From UTCHB3 sp964371075 (GTDB lineage Bacteria; Bacteroidota; Ignavibacteria; Ignavibacteriales; Ignavibacteriaceae), in assembly GCA_964371075.1 (NCBI GenBank), contig CAYJKN010000002.1:434001-498000 (forward strand): a stretch of 64,000 nucleotides of DNA. The letters are read 5' to 3'. A program made the translations under genes and the position numbers. This document shows positions 8,448 to 17,037 of this stretch, piece by piece. The notes beneath the pieces are model-generated. The model did no database searches, was not told the DNA's origin, and saw nothing but the letters and a program-made list of their open reading frames with translations. Within the stretch, counting starts at the first letter, position 1. Each line of letters starts with the position of its first letter.

Positions 8448-9188
8448 ATGCTGCCTAAAATAAACTTCCACGGCATTAACATCTCCGACTTTACCGAAGA
8501 AGAACTTTGGATAGAAATAGATTCCACCATCCGCACAGGAGAGCAAAAGGTAGTATATTGGAGGTCGCTGGGTACTCCATATCTGATGAAAAAAACTCCC
8601 GGACTTCTCGAAATCACGAACAACTTCGATATTCTCCTCATAGATGGCAGGGGACTCTATCTTTTCATGAAATTGATGGGACAACAATTAAAAAACGAAC
8701 TCTACACTTCCAGGTTCACTCTAAAATTAATAAAAAAAGCTGCAAAAAACAACTATTCCGTAATGATTCTCGGCGCTACCGATGAAGTAAATCAAGCCGC
8801 CACTTCAAACATAAAAACCGAATATAGAGTAACAACCGTCCACCCCGGAATAAACGGCTACTTCACACCCGAAAAAGAAGACAAAATCGTAGAACAAATC
8901 AACAAATTCGCTCCCGATATCCTCCTCGTCGGAATCTCCACCCCCAAAAAAGAACTCTTCGCCCACAATCACAGACACCAACTTAATGTCAGAATAATTC
9001 ACCTCTGCGGCGGAATGGTCGATGTAATCGCCGGGAAAACCAAAATAACCCCCAAATGGATCAAAAAACTAGGTTTTGCATGGCTCTATCGACTAGTGCA
9101 AGAACCCCGACGGCTGCTCATCCCCGTTATCTCCATGGTTTGGGAAGGAATGAAGTTTGCACTTAGTGTCATTTTTGGTAAAAAATAA
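8448..9188 (+). CDS. WecG/TagA/CpsF family glycosyltransferase
   Basis: A 246-residue GT26 enzyme, expected to transfer a hexosamine or hexosaminuronate to a lipid-linked first sugar at the inner membrane. Family blocks are in order: DILLIDGRGLYLFMKLMG, MILGATDEVNQ, HPGINGYF, DILLVGISTPKKE, and the C-terminal CGGMVDVIAGK with WLYRLVQEPRRL. The ATG follows a repeat-filled gap, and repeat material may supply its 5' leader. Neighbouring glycosyltransferases and the uronate genes downstream fit O-antigen or capsule assembly. Confidence 0.9.
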   Translation: MLPKINFHGINISDFTEEELWIEIDSTIRTGEQKVVYWRSLGTPYLMKKTPGLLEITNNFDILLIDGRGLYLFMKLMGQQLKNELYTSRFTLKLIKKAAKNNYSVMILGATDEVNQAATSNIKTEYRVTTVHPGINGYFTPEKEDKIVEQINKFAPDILLVGISTPKKELFAHNHRHQLNVRIIHLCGGMVDVIAGKTKITPKWIKKLGFAWLYRLVQEPRRLLIPVISMVWEGMKFALSVIFGKK

Positions 9189-9201
9189 CCGGTTCTAAAG
9201 T

Positions 9202-9234
9202 TAAACTGCAAAGGCCGCAAAGAAAACAAAGTAA
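9202..9234. repeat. Half copy of the CGCAAAG-type repeat
   Basis: AACTGCAAAGGCCGCAAAG followed by AAAACAAAG matches the left arm of the CGCAGAG/CGCAAAG repeat. No right arm follows before the next gene, so this is a single, partly decayed arm. Confidence 0.6.
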
Positions 9235-9356
9235 AATCCGGATTGAGACAAAAAAGCATTTTGATATTTATGATTTTTTTTATAATTTTGAAGTATGGTT
9301 TAGGTGAGAGTGGAAATAGATTTTATATGAATAATCATTCATCCAGGTTAATTACC

Positions 9357-11723
9357 ATGAAAACTAATTACACAAAGGTTGCTTACTGCACAATTTTACT
9401 CTTTATAGTTAACATAACAATATTCTCCCAGGAGACATGGACATGGTCCTACCCGGCTCCGCAAGGAAATAACCTGAACTCTGTTTCATGGGTCTCAGGC
9501 TCAATTTTTGTTGCTGTTGGAGACTATGGAACAATTCTGAGAACCACCAACGATGGTACAGATTGGTCCGTTATTTCTTCCGGTACAACCACCAAGCTGA
9601 ATAAAGTACATTTTTGTTCTGCAGAAACGGGGTTTTCTGTAGGTCAAGCAGGAATTATTTTAAAGACATCAAATGGTGGGTCAGACTGGACCTCACTTTC
9701 CTTCCCGGACGCTACTAATCTCACCTCACTTTATTTCACTGATGTTCTAACGGGATTTGTTGGCAATGCATTAGGAGCAATCTACAAAACAACAAACGGG
9801 GGGTCAAATTGGGTTTCTCAAACACCTGCTGGAGGGGCTATATCCTCAATCATGTTTGTTAATGCGAATCAAGGATTTGCTGGTAGTGCGGATGGAAACT
9901 TATTTAAAACCACAGATGCCGGCTTAACTTGGTCAAGTCTTGCTGCGTCTTCTGCAATTGTGGATGTTAAATTTACTGACGCTTTAAACGGTTGGTATGT
10001 TAATGGTACAAACCTGTATAAAACTACAAACGGGGGTTCGTCCTGGGAGATTCCGATTTCTTTAAATGGAGAGACGGCTGCAATGGCAATATCATCTAAT
10101 AATATTTTTACTGCAGGAAATCTAAAATATATTGATAAATTCACTGTCGGAGGATCATTTATTTCAACAACTTCTTCAGGTTCTGGATATCTAAACTCCC
10201 TTGCGGTTAATAATGGAAGCATAGTCGTTGCTGTGGGCACTGGAGGGAACATTTTTATTTCAACAGACGATGGAACAAATTGGACTTCTTGTCTTGCCAC
10301 TCCCAATGATCTTACCCTTTCAACCATGTTCCAAAATCCGAATGGGCAAATATTTGCAGCTGGTTCAAGCGGCTCTATAATAAAGTCAACCGACTCTGGA
10401 GTATCGTGGTCATCGGTTACCAGCGGAGCTACTGCCGCAATAAACAAGATATTTTTTCTAAATGAAGACGATGGATGGTTTGTTGCCGGTAAATATTTAT
10501 TTATAACTGCCGATGGTGGAACAACCTGGTCTATTCAATATACCAATTCCATCTCAACCTATGCTCATCTTGATGTCAGGTTTTTTGATGCTACAAGCGG
10601 AATTACAATCGCAAGGAATAGCACTTCAACTTCTGGATTCGTTTATTATACAACAAACGGGAGCACCTGGGTTCAGGGTACTGCCACTTCTGCCCCAACA
10701 ATGCACTCAATCGCCTATCTTGACAGTAAAGATCAGGCTTTTCTTTGTGGCAACAATGGAAAACTATTAAAAACTACGAACGCCGGTGCTAACTGGAGTA
10801 CAGTGGCAAGTGGTACTTCGAACAACTTGTATTCAATCTATTTTGTGAGTCCTTTAATAGGATATGTTGCCGGTGCTGGTGGTACTATTCTCAAAACTGC
10901 TGATGGAGGAGCAAACTGGAATCCGCAAACATCAGGCACAGTTCAAGACCTCTCCGATATCCGCTTCTACAACGAACTCCATGGTATTGCATCAGGTAAT
11001 AATGGCACTGTAATAATGACAAATAATGGGGGTGATACCTGGACACAAAAATCTCTGCCAACTAATAATAATCTTAACGAAGCAGTGATTATAAACGAGA
11101 CCACAGCTTTTATCGTTGGCACCAACACCACAATATTAAAAGGAGCAAATCTTCCCCTCCCTGTGGAACTTACAATCTTCACCGCATCAGTAAGAAACAA
11201 CATGGTAAACCTCAACTGGGAAACAGCAACTGAAATCGACAATTACGGCTTCGATATCGAAAGGAAAGACAAAAATTCTGACTGGATAAAAATCGGCTTC
11301 ATCGAGGGACACACCACTTCCAACTCCCCAAAATATTATTCATTCTCTGACAAACCAACAGGCTCAACAAAATTCTCCTATCGCCTCAAACAAATCGACA
11401 ACGATGGCAAGTTTGAGTACAGTAACGAAGTAGAAGTCCTGATCGATAATCTCCCGGATGGATATTTACTTGAACAAAACTATCCAAACCCGTTCAATCC
11501 TGAAACATCCATAAGATTTGTACTAAAAGAGAATACAAAAGCCACGCTCAAAGTATATAATGCCTTGGGAGAATTAGGCACAACACTTTTTGATGGAATT
11601 GCGGATGCAGGCAGATACTATGACATCAAATTCAACGGTAATAATCTATCTTCTGGCGTGTACATCTACACCCTCGATGCCGGGAAATATCACCAAACCA
11701 GGAAAATGATGCTTATGAAATAG
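9357..11723 (+). CDS. Secreted Ycf48-like repeat protein with type IX sorting domain
   Basis: A 788-residue exported protein. The ATG at 9357 gives a clean signal peptide (MKTNYTKVAYC, then TILLFIVNITIFSQ). An upstream in-frame TTG at 9243 would place the signal internally, so I rejected it. The body is a chain of Ycf48/BNR-like blades with repeated KTTNGGSxW-type motifs (residues ~40-590), followed by a beta-rich LPVELTIFTA segment. The C-terminal ~80 residues carry QNYPNPFNPETSIRF and end in RKMMLMK, a type A T9SS sorting signal, so the protein should reach the cell surface or medium. The TAG stop directly abuts a palindromic element. Confidence 0.85.
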   Translation: MKTNYTKVAYCTILLFIVNITIFSQETWTWSYPAPQGNNLNSVSWVSGSIFVAVGDYGTILRTTNDGTDWSVISSGTTTKLNKVHFCSAETGFSVGQAGIILKTSNGGSDWTSLSFPDATNLTSLYFTDVLTGFVGNALGAIYKTTNGGSNWVSQTPAGGAISSIMFVNANQGFAGSADGNLFKTTDAGLTWSSLAASSAIVDVKFTDALNGWYVNGTNLYKTTNGGSSWEIPISLNGETAAMAISSNNIFTAGNLKYIDKFTVGGSFISTTSSGSGYLNSLAVNNGSIVVAVGTGGNIFISTDDGTNWTSCLATPNDLTLSTMFQNPNGQIFAAGSSGSIIKSTDSGVSWSSVTSGATAAINKIFFLNEDDGWFVAGKYLFITADGGTTWSIQYTNSISTYAHLDVRFFDATSGITIARNSTSTSGFVYYTTNGSTWVQGTATSAPTMHSIAYLDSKDQAFLCGNNGKLLKTTNAGANWSTVASGTSNNLYSIYFVSPLIGYVAGAGGTILKTADGGANWNPQTSGTVQDLSDIRFYNELHGIASGNNGTVIMTNNGGDTWTQKSLPTNNNLNEAVIINETTAFIVGTNTTILKGANLPLPVELTIFTASVRNNMVNLNWETATEIDNYGFDIERKDKNSDWIKIGFIEGHTTSNSPKYYSFSDKPTGSTKFSYRLKQIDNDGKFEYSNEVEVLIDNLPDGYLLEQNYPNPFNPETSIRFVLKENTKATLKVYNALGELGTTLFDGIADAGRYYDIKFNGNNLSSGVYIYTLDAGKYHQTRKMMLMK

Positions 11724-11910
11724 TACCTCACCCCTGGCCCCTCTCCTACAAGGAGAGGGGAACCATAGCTTTAAAATAGTGAATTATAAATTTCAAGCCA
11801 ATTTTCCCTTTTAAAATGAATAGAGGGGAAACATAGTATTACAACAATAGAGTATAAAACCCAAACCCATCCTCCCCTCGCCTTTTAGGAGAGGGGTCGG
11901 GGGTGAGGTA
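11724..11910. mobile_element. Non-autonomous CCTCACCCC-type inverted-repeat element (MITE-like)
   Basis: A 187-bp segment has near-matching ~40-bp ends in inverted orientation. It begins TACCTCACCCCTGGCCCCTC and ends GGTCGGGGGTGAGGTA, and each end contains its own CTCTCC...GGAGAGG hairpin. There is no reading frame inside. The ends match those of the DUF559-bearing element at 48834-49381, so this looks like the internally deleted form. It starts right after the stop codon of the preceding gene. The family call comes only from sequence likeness within this window. Confidence 0.7.
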
Positions 11911-11933
11911 CGCCCTTTGCCCTTTCACAATTA

Positions 11934-11951
11934 TGTCGTAACTTTACGACA
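11934..11951. promoter_or_regulatory. Perfect palindrome TGTCGTAA-CT-TTACGACA, candidate operator
   Basis: An 18-bp perfect inverted repeat with 8-bp arms lies 123 nt upstream of the epimerase/dehydrogenase genes. The same half-site recurs as ATGTCGTTACGACAT at 45147-45161, upstream of the Wzi-like gene. Occurrence before two capsule-related units suggests a regulator binding site, but no regulator gene is present to confirm it. There is no following T-run, so it is not a typical terminator. Confidence 0.45.
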
Positions 11952-11987
11952 CTAAAATTTAAAAATTCCGAAGAAATGATCAATAAT

Positions 11988-12064
11988 AAACCGCAGAGAC
12001 CGCTAAGATCGCAAAGAAATTTAAAAGTCTCCTTTGCGTGCTCTGCGTCCTTTGCGGTTAAACC
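11988..12064. repeat. Complete CGCAGAG-type inverted repeat
   Basis: The left arm reads AACCGCAGAGACCGCTAAG and continues ATCGCAAAG. The right arm reads CCTTTGCGTGCTCTGCG and continues TCCTTTGCGGTTA. The arms are inverted and about 30 bp each, separated by roughly 18 bp. The element ends 10 nt before the start codon of the epimerase, so it forms most of that gene's 5' leader. Confidence 0.8.
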
Positions 12065-12073
12065 AGGAATCTA

Positions 12074-13162
12074 ATGCGTCTTCTTATAACAGGCGGGGCC
12101 GGCTTCATCGGCTCACACATGGCAGAAAACTTCGTTAATAAAGGGTGGGAAGTGGTGGTTCTCGACAATTTCCTCACGGGGAAACGCGAAAACCTCTCCC
12201 ATATCTCCGGAAAACTTAAAATAGTTGAAGGTGATATCCGTAATGCCTCCATCGTAAACGAAGTAATGGCAGGATGTGACGCGGTAATCCACCTCGCAGC
12301 TCTCGCATCAGTTCCCGCATCATTTAACGATCCCGTAGGAACCTACGAAGTAAACTTCATGGGCACACAAACCGTTCTCGAAGCGGCACATCAAAACAAA
12401 GTAAAACGGGTAACATTTGCATCCTCCTCAGCGGTATATGGCGATACACAAACCTTCCCCATAACTGAAGAAAACCCCGATAACCCCCTTTCCCCATACG
12501 GAGTAAGTAAACTCCTAGGAGAAAAACTTTGTCGGTTTTATAACACAGCATTTGGACTCTCAGTCGTCATCTTCCGGTTTTTTAATGTATATGGTCCGCG
12601 GCAAAACCCCTTTTCGGAATATTCAGCAGTAATCCCTAAATTCCTCAGCATCATAAAAGACGGCGGAACCCCCACCATTTTCGGCGACGGTGAACAAACC
12701 CGTGATTTTATATATATCTCCGATCTCGTCCATGCACATGAACTAGCTTTGGAGTCGATTCAAACCGCAGAGGTCGCAAAGAACGCAGAGGGGTCGATTA
12801 AAACCACAGAGCACACCGAGCTCACAGAGAAAGAGATTGCAAAAGCCCTCAGCGAAAATCCGTCAAATCAGCGTGTATCTGCGTCCCATACCCCCCCCTG
12901 CCCCCCCCTTGTAGAGGATGGGGGAATTACCCCCCTAAATCTCGGTTCCGGCGAAAAAACCTCCCTGAACGACCTGATAAAAATCATCTCCCGGAAGCTT
13001 GGGACTACCGTAACTCCAAAATATGACCCCCCTCGTTCAGGTGATATACTTCACAGCTATTGTGAAATTTCTCGAATTAACGATATTTTAACATTCAAAC
13101 CTCAAGTTACCATGGAAATTGGTATTGAAAAAATGCTCAAATATTATAACTTAGCAGACTAA
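12074..13162 (+). CDS. NAD-dependent nucleotide-sugar epimerase (extended SDR) with an in-frame repeat insertion
   Basis: A 362-residue extended short-chain dehydrogenase. GGAGFIGSHM binds NAD, and SSSAVYG with YGVSK supplies the catalytic Ser and Tyr-Lys; ALASVPASFNDP and FNVYGPRQNPFSEYSAVIPKF resemble UDP-GlcNAc/GalNAc 4-epimerases of the WbpP/TviC type. Between the Rossmann core and the conserved ITPLNLGSGEKTSLNDL segment, about 58 foreign residues are encoded by interspersed repeats (12762-12936). Without them the length would be near the family's usual ~310. Activity is therefore uncertain, and the intact paralogue at 14642-15604 may back it up. Confidence 0.82.
   Translation: MRLLITGGAGFIGSHMAENFVNKGWEVVVLDNFLTGKRENLSHISGKLKIVEGDIRNASIVNEVMAGCDAVIHLAALASVPASFNDPVGTYEVNFMGTQTVLEAAHQNKVKRVTFASSSAVYGDTQTFPITEENPDNPLSPYGVSKLLGEKLCRFYNTAFGLSVVIFRFFNVYGPRQNPFSEYSAVIPKFLSIIKDGGTPTIFGDGEQTRDFIYISDLVHAHELALESIQTAEVAKNAEGSIKTTEHTELTEKEIAKALSENPSNQRVSASHTPPCPPLVEDGGITPLNLGSGEKTSLNDLIKIISRKLGTTVTPKYDPPRSGDILHSYCEISRINDILTFKPQVTMEIGIEKMLKYYNLAD
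12762..12936. repeat. Mosaic of three repeat types inside the epimerase gene
   Basis: Reading 5' to 3' there is a CGCAGAG-type arm (AACCGCAGAGGTCGCAAAG), then a CACAGAG-type arm (ACCACAGAGCACACCGAG), then AATCCGTCAAATCAGCGTG (ATCCG type), and finally a C-rich/G-rich hairpin (CCCCCCCTTGTAGAGG and GGGGGAATTACCCCCC). No stop codon appears in the gene's frame across the whole block. The order implies several successive insertions at one site. Confidence 0.8.
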
Positions 13163-13182
13163 ATAAATTAATTTAATTGAAA

Positions 13183-14487
13183 ATGTCAGACTACAACACA
13201 CAACTACTCCAAAAAATAGAAAACAGATCACTCGTCATTGGCGTTATTGGTCTTGGATATGTAGGACTCCCCCTCGCAGTCGAATTTGGTAAAAAATATA
13301 AAGTTATCGGCTTCGATATCAACACAAAACGGGTTGAAGAACTCAAAAAAGGTGAAGATAAAACTCTCGAAGTTGAATCCGAAGAGCTTGGCGAAGCAAT
13401 CCACCTGAAATATTCCTATGACAAGGAAGAACTTCGCGAAGTTGATCTGTTTATAGTTACCGTACCGACTCCGGTTGACGATTTTAAAATCCCCGATCTC
13501 ACTCCCCTCATTAAGGCAAGTGAAACAGTGGGAAGTGTCATCAAACACGGGGCAATTGTTGTTTATGAATCCACCGTTTACCCCGGCTGCACCGAAGATG
13601 ACTGCATCCCCGTGGTCGAAAAACAGAGTGGATTAAAGTTTAACAAAGATTTTTTCGCCGGCTATAGCCCCGAAAGAATCAATCCCGGTGATAAAGAACA
13701 CCGCGTTAGCACAATTAAAAAGGTGGTAAGCGGAAGCACACCTGAAATTGCTTTTGCCGTAAACGAACTCTATAAAACCGTGATTATTGCAGGTACACAT
13801 CTCGCCACCTCAATAAAGGTTGCAGAAGCCGCAAAAGTAATTGAAAACACACAGCGCGACATCAATATCGCATTTGTGAACGAACTCTCGATGCTCTTCA
13901 CCAAAATGGGTATCGATACAGTGGAAGTGTTGGAAGCTGCCGGAACCAAGTGGAACTTCCTTCCATTCCGTCCCGGACTTGTAGGTGGCCACTGCATCGG
14001 AGTTGATCCCTACTACCTCACCCACAAAGCAGTAAATGTTGGGTATCACCCTGAAATGATCCTTGCCGGTCGCAGAATAAACGACGGTATGGGAGCATTT
14101 ATCGCATCCCAGTTTGTAAAACTCCTCATAAAAGGGGGTTACAAAATTCACGGAAGCAAAGTACTTGTACTCGGAATAACATTTAAAGAAAATTGTCCTG
14201 ATATCCGTAACTCCAAAGTTATTGATATCATTAGAGAATTAAAAGAATTTGGTTGCGAAGTAAGTATATGTGACCCTCTCGCAGACTCTGAAGAAGTTAA
14301 ACACGAATATGGTGTGGAACTCACCCCATGTGATGAAATGAAAAGTGCTGAATACGACGGAATGATCCTCGCGGTCGCACACAATGAATTTAAATCGCTT
14401 GATATCCCATCCCTGAAAAAGAAAAACATAGTACTCTACGATGTTAAATCCTTCTTCGACAAAGAATTAGTCGATGAGCGTTTATGA
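13183..14487 (+). CDS. Nucleotide-sugar dehydrogenase, UDP-N-acetylhexosamine 6-dehydrogenase type
   Basis: A 434-residue UDP-glucose/GDP-mannose dehydrogenase family enzyme. VIGLGYVGLPLAVEFGKKY binds NAD, and GGHCIGVDPYYLTHKA holds the catalytic cysteine. The N-terminal text (FDINTKRVEELKKGEDKTLE) resembles TviB/WbpA/WbpO enzymes, which oxidise UDP-GlcNAc or UDP-GalNAc to the uronic acid. I chose the ATG at 13183 over a TTG two codons upstream. It sits between two 4-epimerases, so the product is probably UDP-GalNAcA or UDP-GlcNAcA for the polysaccharide. Confidence 0.9.
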   Translation: MSDYNTQLLQKIENRSLVIGVIGLGYVGLPLAVEFGKKYKVIGFDINTKRVEELKKGEDKTLEVESEELGEAIHLKYSYDKEELREVDLFIVTVPTPVDDFKIPDLTPLIKASETVGSVIKHGAIVVYESTVYPGCTEDDCIPVVEKQSGLKFNKDFFAGYSPERINPGDKEHRVSTIKKVVSGSTPEIAFAVNELYKTVIIAGTHLATSIKVAEAAKVIENTQRDINIAFVNELSMLFTKMGIDTVEVLEAAGTKWNFLPFRPGLVGGHCIGVDPYYLTHKAVNVGYHPEMILAGRRINDGMGAFIASQFVKLLIKGGYKIHGSKVLVLGITFKENCPDIRNSKVIDIIRELKEFGCEVSICDPLADSEEVKHEYGVELTPCDEMKSAEYDGMILAVAHNEFKSLDIPSLKKKNIVLYDVKSFFDKELVDERL

Positions 14488-14514
14488 TAAAAATGAATAG
14501 CCCGCAGATATCAC

Positions 14515-14622
14515 GGACCTCACCCCTGACCCCTCTCCTAAAAGTAGAGAGGAATAGTATTCGAGGTTATAATGTCTCCTCTGCGAAACTCTGTCTAATC
14601 CGCGTGTATCCGCGTCCCCTAA
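14515..14622. repeat. Single-ended CCTCACCCC repeat plus CTCTGCG and ATCCGCG arms
   Basis: GGACCTCACCCCTGACCCCT followed by CTCCTAAAAGTAGAGAGG is one end of the palindromic element. It is followed by CTCCTCTGCGAAACTCTG and TAATCCGCGTGTATCCGCG, the arms of two other repeat types. No matching opposite end of the palindromic element is present in this gap. The block supplies most of the spacer before the second epimerase. Confidence 0.75.
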
Positions 14623-14641
14623 CGAATTTACAGGTGGTAGC

Positions 14642-15604
14642 ATGAAGTTTCTCGTAACAGGCGGGGCGGGGTTCATCGGCTCAAACATCGTTTTTGAGTT
14701 GTTGAAACAAGGTCACAGCGTTCGTGTACTCGACAATTTCTCAACGGGACGCCGCAGAAACCTCCTTGGACTTGAAAACGACATCGAACTTATAGAAGGT
14801 GATATCCGCAGTTACCACACAGTAGCACAAGCAGTACGTGGAGTTGAAGCTATTCTACACCAGGCTGCACTTCCATCTGTTCCCAGATCGATAAACGATC
14901 CGATCTCAACAAACGATGTAAATGTCGGCGGAACATTAAATCTCCTCGACGCTGCACGTGGTTCAGGAGTAAGGAGAGTGGTTTTTGCCTCCTCTTCATC
15001 AGTTTACGGCGATACACCCGAATTGCCAAAGCACGAAGGAATGACACCAAATCCAATGTCCCCTTATGCAGTTTCAAAACTTACGGGTGAATATTACATG
15101 AAAGTTTTTCACCGCCTCTATGGACTCGAGACAATCGCCCTCAGATATTTTAATGTGTTTGGACCAAATCAGGATCCCACATCACAATATTCGGCGGTAA
15201 TCCCAAAATTCATAACCGCGATGAAAGAAGACCGTCAACCCATAATTTATGGTGATGGTACACAGAGCAGAGATTTTACATTCATTTCAAATGTGGTGAA
15301 TGCGAACCTTCTCGCCGCCACAAAACAGTTGGACGAATACGGGCTGGTGATGAATATCGCCTGTCATGAACGAATTTCGCTAAACGAACTCATCGGGGAA
15401 CTAAACAAAGTCCTTGACAAAGACATAAAACCGATTTACGAATCCGCTCGCCCCGGCGATGTAAAACACTCCTTCGCAGCAATCGAGCTTATAAAAGCGA
15501 AGTTGGGGTTTGAAGTGGGCGTCAAGTTTGAGGATGGAGTAATGGTTTTGGTTAATGATACTGAAATGTCTCAAAATTATGAGTTAAATGTCTCTAAAAA
15601 ATAA
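14642..15604 (+). CDS. NAD-dependent UDP-N-acetylhexosamine 4-epimerase type SDR
   Basis: A 320-residue extended SDR with GGAGFIGSNI, the QAALPSVPRSINDP segment, SSSSVYGDTPELPK, and YAVSK as the catalytic Tyr-Lys. FNVFGPNQDPTSQYSAVIPKF closely follows the WbpP/TviC family, which interconverts UDP-GlcNAc and UDP-GalNAc or their uronates. It is a paralogue of the gene at 12074 but lacks the repeat insertion. It overlaps the flippase gene by 17 nt. Base composition drops sharply after this gene. Confidence 0.87.
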   Translation: MKFLVTGGAGFIGSNIVFELLKQGHSVRVLDNFSTGRRRNLLGLENDIELIEGDIRSYHTVAQAVRGVEAILHQAALPSVPRSINDPISTNDVNVGGTLNLLDAARGSGVRRVVFASSSSVYGDTPELPKHEGMTPNPMSPYAVSKLTGEYYMKVFHRLYGLETIALRYFNVFGPNQDPTSQYSAVIPKFITAMKEDRQPIIYGDGTQSRDFTFISNVVNANLLAATKQLDEYGLVMNIACHERISLNELIGELNKVLDKDIKPIYESARPGDVKHSFAAIELIKAKLGFEVGVKFEDGVMVLVNDTEMSQNYELNVSKK

Positions 15605-17033
15605 GACAATTACTGGCTTTTTTTGGAGTTTTGCTGATAATACCGGAAATCAAGTAGTCCAATTTGTTATTGGAATAGTTCTTGCCAGAATTTTAACGCC
15701 TTCAGATTATGGGATAGTAGGGATTGTGACTGTAATTCTTGTAATATTACAGGCATTTGTAGATTCAGGTTTTTCGCAAGCCTTAATCCGTAAATTAGAT
15801 GTCTCCCAATCAGATTATTCGACTGTTTTTTTTTTCAATCTGATCGTGGGATTTGTACTTTATATTTTGTTGTTTGTTAGCTCGCCATTTATTGCGGACT
15901 TTTTTAATCAACAAATATTGACCTCGTTGATAAAAGTTTTAGGGCTTAATTTACTTATAAGCTCTTTAACAATTGTACAAAGAAGCATATTAACCAAACA
16001 GATAAATTTTAAGTTACTTACAAAGATTTCTTTGGTATCCAATGCATTGTCTGGCTTAATTGGCATAATATTGGCTTTTAGTGGATATGGTGTCTGGAGT
16101 ATCGTCTATCGCAGTCTATTGAATGTTACTTTTAGTTCGGGCCTTTTGTGGGCTGCTCAAAGATGGGTTCCCAGTATTCAATTTGATCTAGAATCCTTTA
16201 AATCAATGTACCGTTTTGGGTATAAATTGTTGCTCTCTTCTCTACTCGATAAACTGTACCAAAATATCTATTATTTTGTGATTGGAAAATTTTTTAGCCC
16301 CAGTGAGCTGGGTTTGTATACTCGAGCGGATCAATTTAAGTCACTTTTTTCGTCTAACCTACATTCGACAATCGCTCGAGTAAGTTATCCTGCTCTGGCT
16401 TCTCTGCAAAATGATGATGAGAGATTAAAAAATGGTTACAAAAAGGTTCTGGAAGTAACCATGTACCTTTCTTCGTTGTTGATTCTACTTTTGGGGGCTA
16501 TCGCTTATCCATTAATACTTGTACTATTGGGAGAAAAATGGATTGGCGCTGCTGATTATTTGCAACCACTATGCATTGTCGGAATTTTTTTTCCGCTTCA
16601 CGCAATAAATCTTAATATAATTACAGTAAAAGGCAGGTCCGATTTATTCCTAAAACTTGAAATAATTAAAAAAATCTTGGCTGTACCTACAATTTTTGTG
16701 GGGATTTTTTATGGAATAGATATCATGATTTATGGAATGATTATCAATTCGTTTATAGCCTACTGGTTGAATAGTCAATATTCAGGAGTATTGGTAAATT
16801 ATTCAATGAAAGAGCAGATTAAAGATATATTGCCGGTTTTGGGCTTTACTTTTTCTGCTGCCTTATTGGTCTATCCAATATCATTCCTGAATCTTCACCC
16901 AATAATTATTCTTGGATTGCAAATAACTCTTTGGGCAGGAATTTCAATATTTTTTGGTGAGAAGTTTGATTTATTCGCCTATTTAGAAATTAAAAGAATT
17001 CTTTTCGACAAAATGGGAATTGCAAAATTATAA
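15588..17033 (+). CDS. wzx: Wzx-type polysaccharide flippase (MOP superfamily)
   Basis: A 481-residue integral membrane protein with about 12-14 hydrophobic segments. It starts NKTITGFFWSFADNTGNQVVQF, the usual opening of lipopolysaccharide/teichuronic-acid exporters of the TuaB/WzxC type, followed by ARILTPSDYGIVGI. It should move undecaprenyl-linked repeat units across the inner membrane. The ATG lies inside the end of the epimerase gene. From here the DNA becomes visibly AT-richer and the interspersed repeats stop. Confidence 0.88.
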   Translation: MSLKNKTITGFFWSFADNTGNQVVQFVIGIVLARILTPSDYGIVGIVTVILVILQAFVDSGFSQALIRKLDVSQSDYSTVFFFNLIVGFVLYILLFVSSPFIADFFNQQILTSLIKVLGLNLLISSLTIVQRSILTKQINFKLLTKISLVSNALSGLIGIILAFSGYGVWSIVYRSLLNVTFSSGLLWAAQRWVPSIQFDLESFKSMYRFGYKLLLSSLLDKLYQNIYYFVIGKFFSPSELGLYTRADQFKSLFSSNLHSTIARVSYPALASLQNDDERLKNGYKKVLEVTMYLSSLLILLLGAIAYPLILVLLGEKWIGAADYLQPLCIVGIFFPLHAINLNIITVKGRSDLFLKLEIIKKILAVPTIFVGIFYGIDIMIYGMIINSFIAYWLNSQYSGVLVNYSMKEQIKDILPVLGFTFSAALLVYPISFLNLHPIIILGLQITLWAGISIFFGEKFDLFAYLEIKRILFDKMGIAKL

Positions 17034-17037
17034 ACGT

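Noticed and set aside
9243..9356. Upstream TTG extension of the T9SS cargo protein.
   Set aside because: It would bury the clear signal peptide that begins at 9357 behind 38 residues with a second hydrophobic segment.
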